This document shows positions 20,922 through 28,432 of a stretch of 46,883 nucleotides of DNA, in pieces. Position numbers and translations under genes: made by a program. Source of the DNA: an uncultured Prevotellaceae bacterium (lineage in GTDB: Bacteria; Bacteroidota; Bacteroidia; Bacteroidales; Bacteroidaceae); assembly GCA_902762325.1 (NCBI GenBank), contig CACWNV010000031.1, forward strand, positions 1 through 46,883. Direction: 5' to 3'. The notes beneath the pieces were generated by a model. The model was not told the origin of the DNA. It did not search any database and saw only the letters and a program-made list of their open reading frames with translations. Position 1 is the stretch's first letter; the number at the start of each line of letters is the position of its first letter.

Positions 20922-20981
20922 GGGTGGAAGTATCATCTGCTTGAAAAAAACATTTCAGGCGATGGGACTTTCACCCTTTTT
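20922..20981 (+). terminator. Terminator or attenuator-like structure inside the locus
   Basis: GGGTGGAAGT (20922-20931) pairs with ACTTTCACCC (20967-20976) with one mismatch, and TTTTT follows at once. A smaller stem TGAAA/TTTCA lies inside. It sits between SusD and the macroglobulin-like gene in a 123-bp gap. The likely effect is partial termination, so that SusC/SusD are made in excess over the downstream proteins. The long loop makes it weaker than a classic terminator. Confidence 0.5.
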
Positions 20982-21019
20982 CATTATATAACTGTAATAC
21001 TTTTACATTCTTAAGCTCT

Positions 21020-23758
21020 ATGAAACAGTTGTTTTTCGCCATCATGTTATTCATGACACAGACCGGATGGGCTGATTCGCTTGATAGCCTTCAGCATTTC
21101 CTCGAGTCTTCTGTACAGGTGCAGGAGAAGGTCTATGTTCATACCGACAACACATGCTATTTTATTGGTGATACGATTTGGTATAAGGCATACGTGCTGA
21201 GAGCGGATAGCCTAATGCCAACTGACATGAGTAAAATCCTGTATGTGGAATTGTTGTCACCAGATGGGGTGGTTGCAGAACGTCAGCGTATTATCATCAG
21301 TGATAAAGGATTTACGAATGGGCAGTTCGTGTTAAAGGATTCCCTGTATTCCGGCTATTACGAGATTCGTGCCTATACACGGTGGATGCTTAACTTCAAT
21401 GTGTTTGAACGCCGCTATTCACGTGATGACCGTTATCGCTTTTATAATAATCAGATGGCTAAAGACTACTTTAGAGATTGGGATGGATTGTATTCACGCG
21501 TTATCCCCATTTATAGTAAACCCGAGAAAGAAGGTGACTATGATGGAAAGTACATGTATGCCAGACCTAAGCAGGAAGTTTCCAAGCCCAAGAAAGAGGA
21601 ATTGCTGGTTAGTTTCTTCCCCGAAGGGGGTGGCTTGTTAAGCGGAGTAAGCAATACCGTCGCATTCGAGGTGACGGATCAGAATGGGCAGGCGGTAGAT
21701 ATTACCGGTACTCTTTCCGACGGGACACAAATAGCAACGTCATATATGGGGCGTGGCAAGTTCACGGTTAAACCTTCTTCATCAGTCAAGGCTTCTTTTA
21801 CATGGAAGAATAAGAATTATTCATTTTCTCTTCCCAAGCTGATGCGCTCGGGTGCCGTTCTTTCTTATGATATTGAGAATGGCAAGTTGATTGTGACATC
21901 ATCATCCGACCTCAACGGTCAGCCGATGGCTGTTGCTGTCATGTGCCGAGGACGTTTATACTCATTCATTCGTGGCACATTCTCGTCTGCGGGGACACAA
22001 CTGTCTATAGATAAAAAAGCATTACCGACAGGTGTCAATGAGATTGCTGTCTTCAACGATAGTCGGAATATTCTTGCCTCTCGTTTGTTTTTTGTCAACA
22101 ATCATGATGTAGAAGAAGAGGTGGTAATCAGCACAGGAGGCAGCTCGGATTTCAGACCCTATGAAAAAGTGGAACTTGCAGTTAAATCCAGCTGCCCGAC
22201 TTTATTCTCCATTGCTGTTCGCGACGGTCATACGGATGATGCAACGTATGATAATGGGAACATGATGACTGATATGCTCTTAGCATCTGATTTGAAGGGC
22301 TTTGTAGCAAATCCGGCTTATTATTTCTCAAAGGATGATGCACGCCATCGTTCTGATCTTGACTTGCTGATGATGGTACAAGGGTGGAGACGATATAGGC
22401 GCCAGCCACGTTTACGATATTTACCTGAAAGAACGATGACCGTCGAAGGAACCGTGCATAAGATGATTGGATTGAAAATCCTTGATATAGAAGATATTGA
22501 TAATCTTGATGCACACAAGTCCGTCGCAGAAGAGATGATGGAGCAGGCAATAGCATCTACAGGGTTTACCGATTCTGGTTCTGCGTCTGAATCTGAAGAA
22601 TCTGACGAAGGGCTTTCCATCCCAGAGATGGATTATAGTGAGTTTGTGGAAATCGACAACTCACCGATTGAGTTAGGTGTAAATCATGGAGGACTGAAAC
22701 ATGAGGTGTTGGTCGAAGCCGAAATACAATGTGCTGGTGATGTCGCCGGTGCAGTCCAGCGTACAAATAATCATGGACACTTCGTTTTTGAGATACCTCC
22801 CTATTATGGTTATGGCGTTTTGTTTATGAAGGCATATAATGAGAAGGATTCTCTTAAGAAATCGATGGAGCATGGAAACCAGAAAGGTTTCCTCAATGAA
22901 GAGACCTATGCCGATTATTATGTCAAGCAGGATCTGTTCTATCCCGTATTTGCACATCCGTATAGTTATTATCAGAACCATGTTCCTCCGGTCGACTTTA
23001 CCAGTTATGTGGAAGAGGACACGACCTATACGATGGAAATGTCACGACTGGATGGTGACCATACTCTTTCCACTGTTGATGTAACGGCAAGACGCCGTGG
23101 ACGTCGTGCCATTGATTTTACGAAGCCGGCATTTGTCGTCGATGCATACGACCTATATAATGAGGCAACCGACCGTGGACTAAGTTGGGGCTTGGTCAAC
23201 ATGGGTACATTCCCTTATATAGCCTGCTTTACCGTCTATGGCAATTTGGACCGTCGTAATGATTACAATGTTGAGGCAAAGATCGATAACTATACTTTCT
23301 ATAAGAACTTCAGTTCTGTCCAGTCGAACATCAAGAATCGGAGTGCCGGTGCCATCTTTAAGAATCTTCATCTGAACCGGATTCAGAATTTCCGTTTCTA
23401 TACCGATTATGAACCGCGCAATGTAGATTCGCTTTTGTCGCAAAGCCTTAACAGGGCAGATATTACGATTGTGTATGAGACCATTCCTGATGATGGGAAG
23501 CGTGTGACTTATCGTGACCGCCGGTACATCTTACCCGGCTTTGCAGAACCAGAGGATTATTATCATCCTGATTATAGCATGCGTAAGCCAGAGGATCCAG
23601 TTGACTATCGCCGCACGCTCTATTGGAATCCCAATGCTGTCGCAGATGAGACGGGCAGATTCAATGCTACATTCTTTAATAATGGACATGAAACACGTGT
23701 GAAGGTGAGTGTGGCTGGTGTAACGCCTGATGGCAGGATTATCACAGGGAAATACTGA
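21020..23758 (+). CDS. Macroglobulin-like (MG2) surface protein with TonB-plug-like C-terminal region
   Basis: This 912-residue protein has a signal peptide ending near GWA. Residues about 35-130 match an alpha-2-macroglobulin MG2-type beta-sandwich (QEKVYVHTDNTCYFIGDTIW, then SGYYEIRAYTRWMLNF). Further beta-rich domains follow. A regulatory-like segment lies near 560-600, an acidic Ser/Glu linker near 515-545, and a plug-like region starts near 680 (STVDVTARRRGRRAIDF). The last ~60 residues (YWNPNAVADETGRFNATFFN) match the common end of this Bacteroidota family. Proteins of this layout are often encoded beside SusC/SusD genes; their role is not established. No thioester motif (GCGEQ) was seen, so it is not a trapping macroglobulin. 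Confidence 0.75.
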   Translation: MKQLFFAIMLFMTQTGWADSLDSLQHFLESSVQVQEKVYVHTDNTCYFIGDTIWYKAYVLRADSLMPTDMSKILYVELLSPDGVVAERQRIIISDKGFTNGQFVLKDSLYSGYYEIRAYTRWMLNFNVFERRYSRDDRYRFYNNQMAKDYFRDWDGLYSRVIPIYSKPEKEGDYDGKYMYARPKQEVSKPKKEELLVSFFPEGGGLLSGVSNTVAFEVTDQNGQAVDITGTLSDGTQIATSYMGRGKFTVKPSSSVKASFTWKNKNYSFSLPKLMRSGAVLSYDIENGKLIVTSSSDLNGQPMAVAVMCRGRLYSFIRGTFSSAGTQLSIDKKALPTGVNEIAVFNDSRNILASRLFFVNNHDVEEEVVISTGGSSDFRPYEKVELAVKSSCPTLFSIAVRDGHTDDATYDNGNMMTDMLLASDLKGFVANPAYYFSKDDARHRSDLDLLMMVQGWRRYRRQPRLRYLPERTMTVEGTVHKMIGLKILDIEDIDNLDAHKSVAEEMMEQAIASTGFTDSGSASESEESDEGLSIPEMDYSEFVEIDNSPIELGVNHGGLKHEVLVEAEIQCAGDVAGAVQRTNNHGHFVFEIPPYYGYGVLFMKAYNEKDSLKKSMEHGNQKGFLNEETYADYYVKQDLFYPVFAHPYSYYQNHVPPVDFTSYVEEDTTYTMEMSRLDGDHTLSTVDVTARRRGRRAIDFTKPAFVVDAYDLYNEATDRGLSWGLVNMGTFPYIACFTVYGNLDRRNDYNVEAKIDNYTFYKNFSSVQSNIKNRSAGAIFKNLHLNRIQNFRFYTDYEPRNVDSLLSQSLNRADITIVYETIPDDGKRVTYRDRRYILPGFAEPEDYYHPDYSMRKPEDPVDYRRTLYWNPNAVADETGRFNATFFNNGHETRVKVSVAGVTPDGRIITGKY

Positions 23759-23805
23759 GTTTTTTGTAGGAAGTTAGAAGAAGATAGAGGATGATAAATG
23801 AATAT

Positions 23806-26800
23806 ATGAGAAAAAGCTTTTTATTAATAGCAGGGCTTTTCCTTTCGTTGTCAGAAATTCCAGCGCAGACACCACAATGGCCTGAAGCTGGTATAGAGTC
23901 AAAGGCTGGTAGTCGTTGGTGGCTCATGGGGTCTGCCGTTGATCAGCAGAATCTCGTTAAGTGCATGGATGATTATGCAAAGGCAGGCATCGGCACACTT
24001 GAAATCACGCCGATATATGGAGTTCAGGGCAATCAGAACCATGCCCTGACATATCTCAGTAACGATTGGATGGATGCCTTGAAGTCCATGTATGCCATCG
24101 GACAAGAGAAAGGAATTGATATTGACATGAATAACGGTACGGGATGGCCGTTTGGCGGACCGACCGTATCCCTTGCTGATGCCGCTTCTAAGTTGGTCTG
24201 GACCAATGCCATTGTACAGGGTGATGGCGAGACGGAAGTCAGTCAGGACATCAGTGCCTCCGAATCTGGTACGACACTCAGTTGTGTGATGGCTTATCCT
24301 CAAGGTGAGACCGCTGGGTCTGTCATGGATGTGACGGAATATGTCGATGGAAAGTTCTTGCGATGGAAAGCTCCTTCTGGGTCTTGGCGTATCATAGCGG
24401 TGTACAATGGACATACGATGCAGAAGGTAAAGCGGGCTGCTCCTGGTGGTGAGGGCTATGTGCTCGACCATTTCAATGGGAAGGCTGTCCAGCGTTATTT
24501 GTCAAGGTTTGATAGTGCTTTCGTGAAAACAAACACTCCATGGCCGAAGTCTTTCTTCAATGATTCCTATGAGGTCTTCAATGCCGACTGGTCACCTGTC
24601 TTGTTCGAAGAGTTTGAACGCTACAGAGGCTATCGCCTTCAAGAGCACATGGATAAGCTCTTGGGATATGCTGACGATGTAGATAACAAGGTGCTTTCTG
24701 ATTATCGCGAGACGTTATCGGATATGCTGCTCAATAATTTTGTGCGGCCCTGGACTGCCTGGGCACATAGTCATGGAGTGAAGACACGCAATCAGGCACA
24801 TGGCTCTCCTGGGAATCTGCTCGACCTTTATGGTGCTGTGGACATCCCCGAGATTGAAGGGTTTGGCTTGACCGACTTCGGTATTCGTGGCTTAAGAACG
24901 GATGCAGGGTTCACTCGTTCCAATTATTCTGATTTCACGGTACTGAAATATGCATCTTCTGCAGCTCATGTCATGGGACGTCCATTCTGTAGCAGTGAGA
25001 CTTTCACATGGCTGACTGAGCATTTCCGTACTTCTCTCTCACAGATGAAGCCAGATCTGGACTTGATGTTTTGTGCGGGTGTGAATCACATGTTCTTCCA
25101 TGGCACCACTTATTCACCTGAAGAGGCGGCATGGCCGGGCTGGAAATTCTATGCTGCGGTAGATATGAGTCCGACGAACAGCATCTGGAGGGATGCCCCT
25201 TATCTGCTGAAATACATCGAGCGCTGCCAGTCCTTTTTGCAGATGGGAACTCCCGACAATGATTTTCTGGTCTATGCTCCCTTCCGTCAGGCATGGCATA
25301 AAGGGAAGAAGCAGGGTGCAATATTCAATACCCGTATGCTGACATTTCCTATTGATGAGATTACCCGTAAGTTGCCTGAGTTCACGAAGTGTGTGAATAA
25401 CATGATTGATGCTGGCTATGATGGTGACTATATTAGTGACCGGCAACTATTGAATACTCGTTTCGTTGACGGGATGCTACAGACGGAGGGTAACACCAGA
25501 TACAGGGCACTCGTCGTACCTGTGAAAACGGATATGCCCGAGTCTGTACAGGTTCATCTTGGTAGCTTGTCTGCTTTGGGGGCGACAATCGTTTACGCTG
25601 ATGATGCCGGTTCCTTTGATGGTATTGCTGGCGCTCGTCCGGAGGAGATGCGTACCAAGTTGGGACTGAAGGTGATTCGTCGTACGAATGACAAAGGTCA
25701 TCACTATTTCATTTCCAACCTCACAGGCAGAGCCGTTGCCGACTTCGTTTCATTAGGGGTTGACTTCTCGTCTGCTTATCTGTTCGATCCGATGACAGGA
25801 AGCATCAGCAGGGCTGTAACAAAAGACGGAAAGGTGTATGTGGAATTGGCTTCAGGGCAGTCTGTGATTCTTCAGACAGAGAGCAGTGGGGGAGCGGAGG
25901 ACTCCGTTTATCCTGCTTATGCAATGGAGTCGAAGGCTTTAGATGCCGGCTGGAAGCTGATGTTGCCGGATGAACAGTTAGAACGCTATGTCGGTCTGAT
26001 GGATGATGTTCCATATCAGCCGGCAACGGTAACGACTTATGACCTTGGCAAACCGATGTCATGGGAAAACCTTGACGAAAAGGCTGGCTGCTTTGCCGGT
26101 ACGGGTATCTATACCACAACATTTGAGATTAGTCCTTCATTGTATCGGCGTGCGACAGGCGGCTTCCGCATCGACTTAGGGGATGTGCGCGAAAGTGCAC
26201 GTGTCTTTGTCAACGATCGGTTTGTCGGTTGTGCTTGGGCTTTGCCTTATGTGGTTGATTGTGGTGATGCCGTTGTTGAAGGAACTAATACTCTTCGTGT
26301 CGAAGTGACCAATTTGCCTGCCAACCGCATAAGGCAGATGGATATTGACGGTCGTCAGTGGAGAATATTCGAAGATGTGAACATCCTGGATATCTCTAAA
26401 GGGAATATAGGCGTAAGTGGTATTACGTCGTATGCCGACTGGAAGAAGATGCCTTCAGGACTGAATTCCGAGGTCCGGCTGATTCCGATGCGTAAGGGTG
26501 CATTGGAACTAAAGGCGGAACTCATACGCATGGAACCCGCAACGGAGGAACGTGATGTGTATTATCCTGTCTATCGGTTGCAGATGACGGATGGCTCAGC
26601 AATCAAGGGGACGGATGAAGTAATAGTAAAAGAACTTTCTGATGATTATGTCTCATTGTCAGCAACTACGGCAGATGGAACTGATTATGCTATTGAGGTT
26701 CCTGCCCGTGGCGGCTTCTTTTTGAAGAGCTATTATGATTTCACGTCTGAGACTGAACCAGGGCTTGGCTGGAACAATCCGTCAAGTAGTGTGATGAACG

Positions 26801-27318
26801 GGTTTGCCGGCTCGTTCAGCAGCCGTCAGGCTAAGGGACCTGGCACGGAAGTAAGTGGACTCTATGATGGACTGGTGTTTAAGTCTGCCTTGACCAACTT
26901 CTACTATTTCTATCCCACTTATGGTATGAACATGCTACGCGACTGTGATGTGGATGTGACGGTAAAGGCCTATGATGTTATCGTGCTGTCTTCCTTGGTA
27001 GGAGATGCCGGGAACACGACGGTCTATCATCCAGCCGACTCTCTGACTACTTGTGCTTCTACGTTGGATGACGGGATAGTCTCCCTGCCGTTAACGAGCC
27101 GAAAGGGAAATGTTGTTTATCGTTCGATAGGTGTCTATAGTCCTTTGAACTATCCCATTCCTTCTGCAATCTATGACATCCGTGAGGATAGCAGAAAGGA
27201 GCCTTCTTCACAAAATGCCGTCTATAATATCCAGGGACAACGCATTGCTGAGGGGAGCGACTGGAATAGTGTTCCTAAAGGGATATATATAATCAATAGG
27301 AAGAAAATCGTAAAGTGA
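23806..27318 (+). CDS. Secreted GH106-type alpha-L-rhamnosidase
   Basis: The ATG at 23806 gives 1170 residues starting MRKSFLLIAGLFLSLS; an in-frame ATG at 23791 adds five. A signal peptide ends near IPAQ. The N-terminal region (GIGTLEITPIYGVQG and DMNNGTGWPFGGP) and central motifs (NQAHGSPGNLLDLYGAVDIP and MFFHGTTYSPEEAAWPGW) are typical of GH106, whose members remove terminal alpha-L-rhamnose from plant glycans such as rhamnogalacturonans. A beta-sandwich sugar-binding domain follows (about 760-860, DLGDVRESARVFVNDRFVG). The tail KGIYIINRKKIVK resembles the sorting-type tail of the 835-3660 protein. It is the only glycosidase in this locus. Catalytic glutamates were not assigned. Confidence 0.82.
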   Translation: MRKSFLLIAGLFLSLSEIPAQTPQWPEAGIESKAGSRWWLMGSAVDQQNLVKCMDDYAKAGIGTLEITPIYGVQGNQNHALTYLSNDWMDALKSMYAIGQEKGIDIDMNNGTGWPFGGPTVSLADAASKLVWTNAIVQGDGETEVSQDISASESGTTLSCVMAYPQGETAGSVMDVTEYVDGKFLRWKAPSGSWRIIAVYNGHTMQKVKRAAPGGEGYVLDHFNGKAVQRYLSRFDSAFVKTNTPWPKSFFNDSYEVFNADWSPVLFEEFERYRGYRLQEHMDKLLGYADDVDNKVLSDYRETLSDMLLNNFVRPWTAWAHSHGVKTRNQAHGSPGNLLDLYGAVDIPEIEGFGLTDFGIRGLRTDAGFTRSNYSDFTVLKYASSAAHVMGRPFCSSETFTWLTEHFRTSLSQMKPDLDLMFCAGVNHMFFHGTTYSPEEAAWPGWKFYAAVDMSPTNSIWRDAPYLLKYIERCQSFLQMGTPDNDFLVYAPFRQAWHKGKKQGAIFNTRMLTFPIDEITRKLPEFTKCVNNMIDAGYDGDYISDRQLLNTRFVDGMLQTEGNTRYRALVVPVKTDMPESVQVHLGSLSALGATIVYADDAGSFDGIAGARPEEMRTKLGLKVIRRTNDKGHHYFISNLTGRAVADFVSLGVDFSSAYLFDPMTGSISRAVTKDGKVYVELASGQSVILQTESSGGAEDSVYPAYAMESKALDAGWKLMLPDEQLERYVGLMDDVPYQPATVTTYDLGKPMSWENLDEKAGCFAGTGIYTTTFEISPSLYRRATGGFRIDLGDVRESARVFVNDRFVGCAWALPYVVDCGDAVVEGTNTLRVEVTNLPANRIRQMDIDGRQWRIFEDVNILDISKGNIGVSGITSYADWKKMPSGLNSEVRLIPMRKGALELKAELIRMEPATEERDVYYPVYRLQMTDGSAIKGTDEVIVKELSDDYVSLSATTADGTDYAIEVPARGGFFLKSYYDFTSETEPGLGWNNPSSSVMNGFAGSFSSRQAKGPGTEVSGLYDGLVFKSALTNFYYFYPTYGMNMLRDCDVDVTVKAYDVIVLSSLVGDAGNTTVYHPADSLTTCASTLDDGIVSLPLTSRKGNVVYRSIGVYSPLNYPIPSAIYDIREDSRKEPSSQNAVYNIQGQRIAEGSDWNSVPKGIYIINRKKIVK

Positions 27319-27399
27319 CACCTGTACAAATACCTATTAGAGAGTGGTTGCAATCCCCGACAGGTTTGTCATAAATTATTCGAATTTTACCCCCAAATT

Positions 27400-27451
27400 A
27401 AGCCCTTCTTTTCGAACAGAAATATTTTTGGTCGAAAAGAAGGGCTTTTTT
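27400..27451 (+). terminator. Strong terminator ending the FAS1/SusCD/GH106 locus
   Basis: A perfect 16-bp stem (27400-27415 with 27432-27447; AAGCCCTTCTTTTCGA pairs with its complement) and 16-nt loop is followed by a T-run. It starts about 80 nt after the GH106 stop codon. Confidence 0.92.
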
Positions 27452-27500
27452 GATGTTTTTCGTAAAGTGTTGATTGATAGATTGTTACACGGATTTGTTT

Positions 27501-27661
27501 CTGTAAACGGGCGGTTTACAAAATCCGAATTTGCGAGAGCTTAGGTTTCGCCGTGCGAAAGACCATGTTTCGTCGTGTGAAAGGTGATGTTTGAGGCGGT
27601 GAAACATAACCTTTGGCGCAGTCGAAGCTTACCTTTCGCGGTGCGAGAGCTGAGCTCTCGC
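27501..27661. repeat. Degenerate array of dyad units with 22-bp period
   Basis: Five consecutive 22-bp units start at 27545, 27567, 27589, 27611 and 27633. Each consists of a 17-nt dyad and a 5-nt spacer (ACCAT, GTGAT, ATAAC, CTTAC, CTGAG). Examples of arms are TTTCGC/GCGAAA (unit 1) and CTTTCGC/GCGAGAG (unit 5). A partial unit follows at 27655. One more dyad, TGTAAAC-GGGCG-GTTTACA, lies two periods upstream (27502-27520). Arms differ between units but stay largely complementary. The last junction also forms GCGAGAGCT-G-AGCTCTCGC (27643-27661). Confidence 0.8.
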
Positions 27662-27666
27662 AAAAT

Positions 27667-27694
27667 GAAGAATGAAGAGTGAAGAATGAAGAAT
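27667..27694. repeat. Four tandem GAAGAAT-type heptads
   Basis: GAAGAAT, GAAGAGT, GAAGAAT and GAAGAAT follow each other at 27667-27694. Similar heptad runs are common in Bacteroidales intergenic DNA. They are prone to slippage but lie outside any gene here. Confidence 0.85.
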
Positions 27695-27816
27695 CGACTT
27701 TTATGTCTTTTAACTTCTCTTTCATCACTTTTCCCCGACAAGTTTTTGTCAATATATTTCCTGACTTCGCTATCCTCAACGGTTCGTAGACCTACCCCCT
27801 TAACCCTATCTCATAA

Positions 27817-27849
27817 AAGAAAAGCTTCCCGGAGGGGGAAGCTTCTCTT
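27817..27849 (-). terminator. Terminator of the fabD-GH13-AlaX operon
   Basis: On the minus strand AAGCTTCCC (complement of 27836-27844) pairs with GGGAAGCTT (complement of 27822-27830) around a 5-nt loop, and a T-rich tail TTCTTTTAT follows. It lies 70-100 nt past the AlaX stop codon. Confidence 0.8.
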
Positions 27850-27916
27850 ATGCTCGACATGAGCATTGTTTTACGGGTTTGACCACCCTCTTATTCCATT
27901 TTGCGGTTTCCAACGA

Positions 27917-28432
27917 TTATACAATCTTGTATCGGATACGGAATGACATTTTCTCGTTATCCCAGTTGGTGCCTAAGATCTCAAATCTGCCTATCTGACT
28001 GGTTGAACGGACATGCTTGCCAATGCAGGGACAGACGTCGAAATCACCGATACGAACCAGACGGATTGTTTCAGAGGCATCTTCCGGAAGCCGGTCAAGG
28101 GTTAGCTGTGCATCAGGAGAAGATGGAGAAGCATCGAGAATCAGCCCTTCAAACTCGGCTCGTGAAACGAACTCAAATGTGACGGGAAGATCTTCTTCTA
28201 TAAGCTCATTCATCCGTCGCTCAATCTCTTTCTCTTCCTTACGGTCAGGCTTATGGTCGATAATCCAACTGATTTTACTCTTTTTCCGTTCTATATGCGC
28301 ATTACGGGAACGCTCACATCCGAACATCCTTACCATCACTTGGTTCAGGAGATGTTCAGCTGTGTGTGCAGGAGGAAACTCTTCCTTGTTATGATCGTTT
28401 AAAATGAAATCTTCTGCCATAGCTTTTAGCAT
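27917..28432 (-). CDS. AlaX-like alanyl-tRNA editing (trans-editing deacylase) protein
   Basis: This 171-residue cytoplasmic protein shows both halves of the zinc-binding site of the threonyl/alanyl-tRNA synthetase second additional domain: H23-x3-H27 (AHTAEHLL) and C136-x3-H140 (CPCIGKHV). Free-standing forms hydrolyse mischarged tRNA, usually Ser- or Gly-tRNA(Ala). The length suits the short AlaX class. The ATG at 28432 lies inside the stop region of the upstream GH13 gene (ATGCTAA), suggesting translational coupling; a second ATG at 28420 (MAEDFILND) is a possible alternative. It is last in the operon, followed by a terminator. Confidence 0.85.
   Translation of the reverse strand: MLKAMAEDFILNDHNKEEFPPAHTAEHLLNQVMVRMFGCERSRNAHIERKKSKISWIIDHKPDRKEEKEIERRMNELIEEDLPVTFEFVSRAEFEGLILDASPSSPDAQLTLDRLPEDASETIRLVRIGDFDVCPCIGKHVRSTSQIGRFEILGTNWDNEKMSFRIRYKIV

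Larger units (their letters stand above)
27319..27916. other. Repeat-rich convergent intergenic region
   Basis: This ~600-bp spacer between convergent transcription units holds the GH106 terminator (27400-27451), a dyad array with a 22-bp period (27501-27661), four GAAGAAT-type heptads (27667-27694), the leftward AlaX terminator (27817-27849) and a 17-nt hairpin ATGCTC-GACAT-GAGCAT (27850-27866). Small open frames across it are low-complexity translations of these repeats. No gene is supported. Confidence 0.8.

Noticed and set aside
27344-27544. 66-codon plus-strand open frame after GH106
   Set aside because: It runs through the terminator stem and into the repeat array.
27501-27661. CRISPR array
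   Set aside because: Period is 22 bp with 5-nt spacers and diverged units; no direct repeats separated by unique ~30-bp spacers and no cas genes.
27516-27779. Minus-strand open frames over the 27.5-kb repeats
   Set aside because: They translate the 22-bp array and the heptad repeats; composition is repetitive and no promoter was found.
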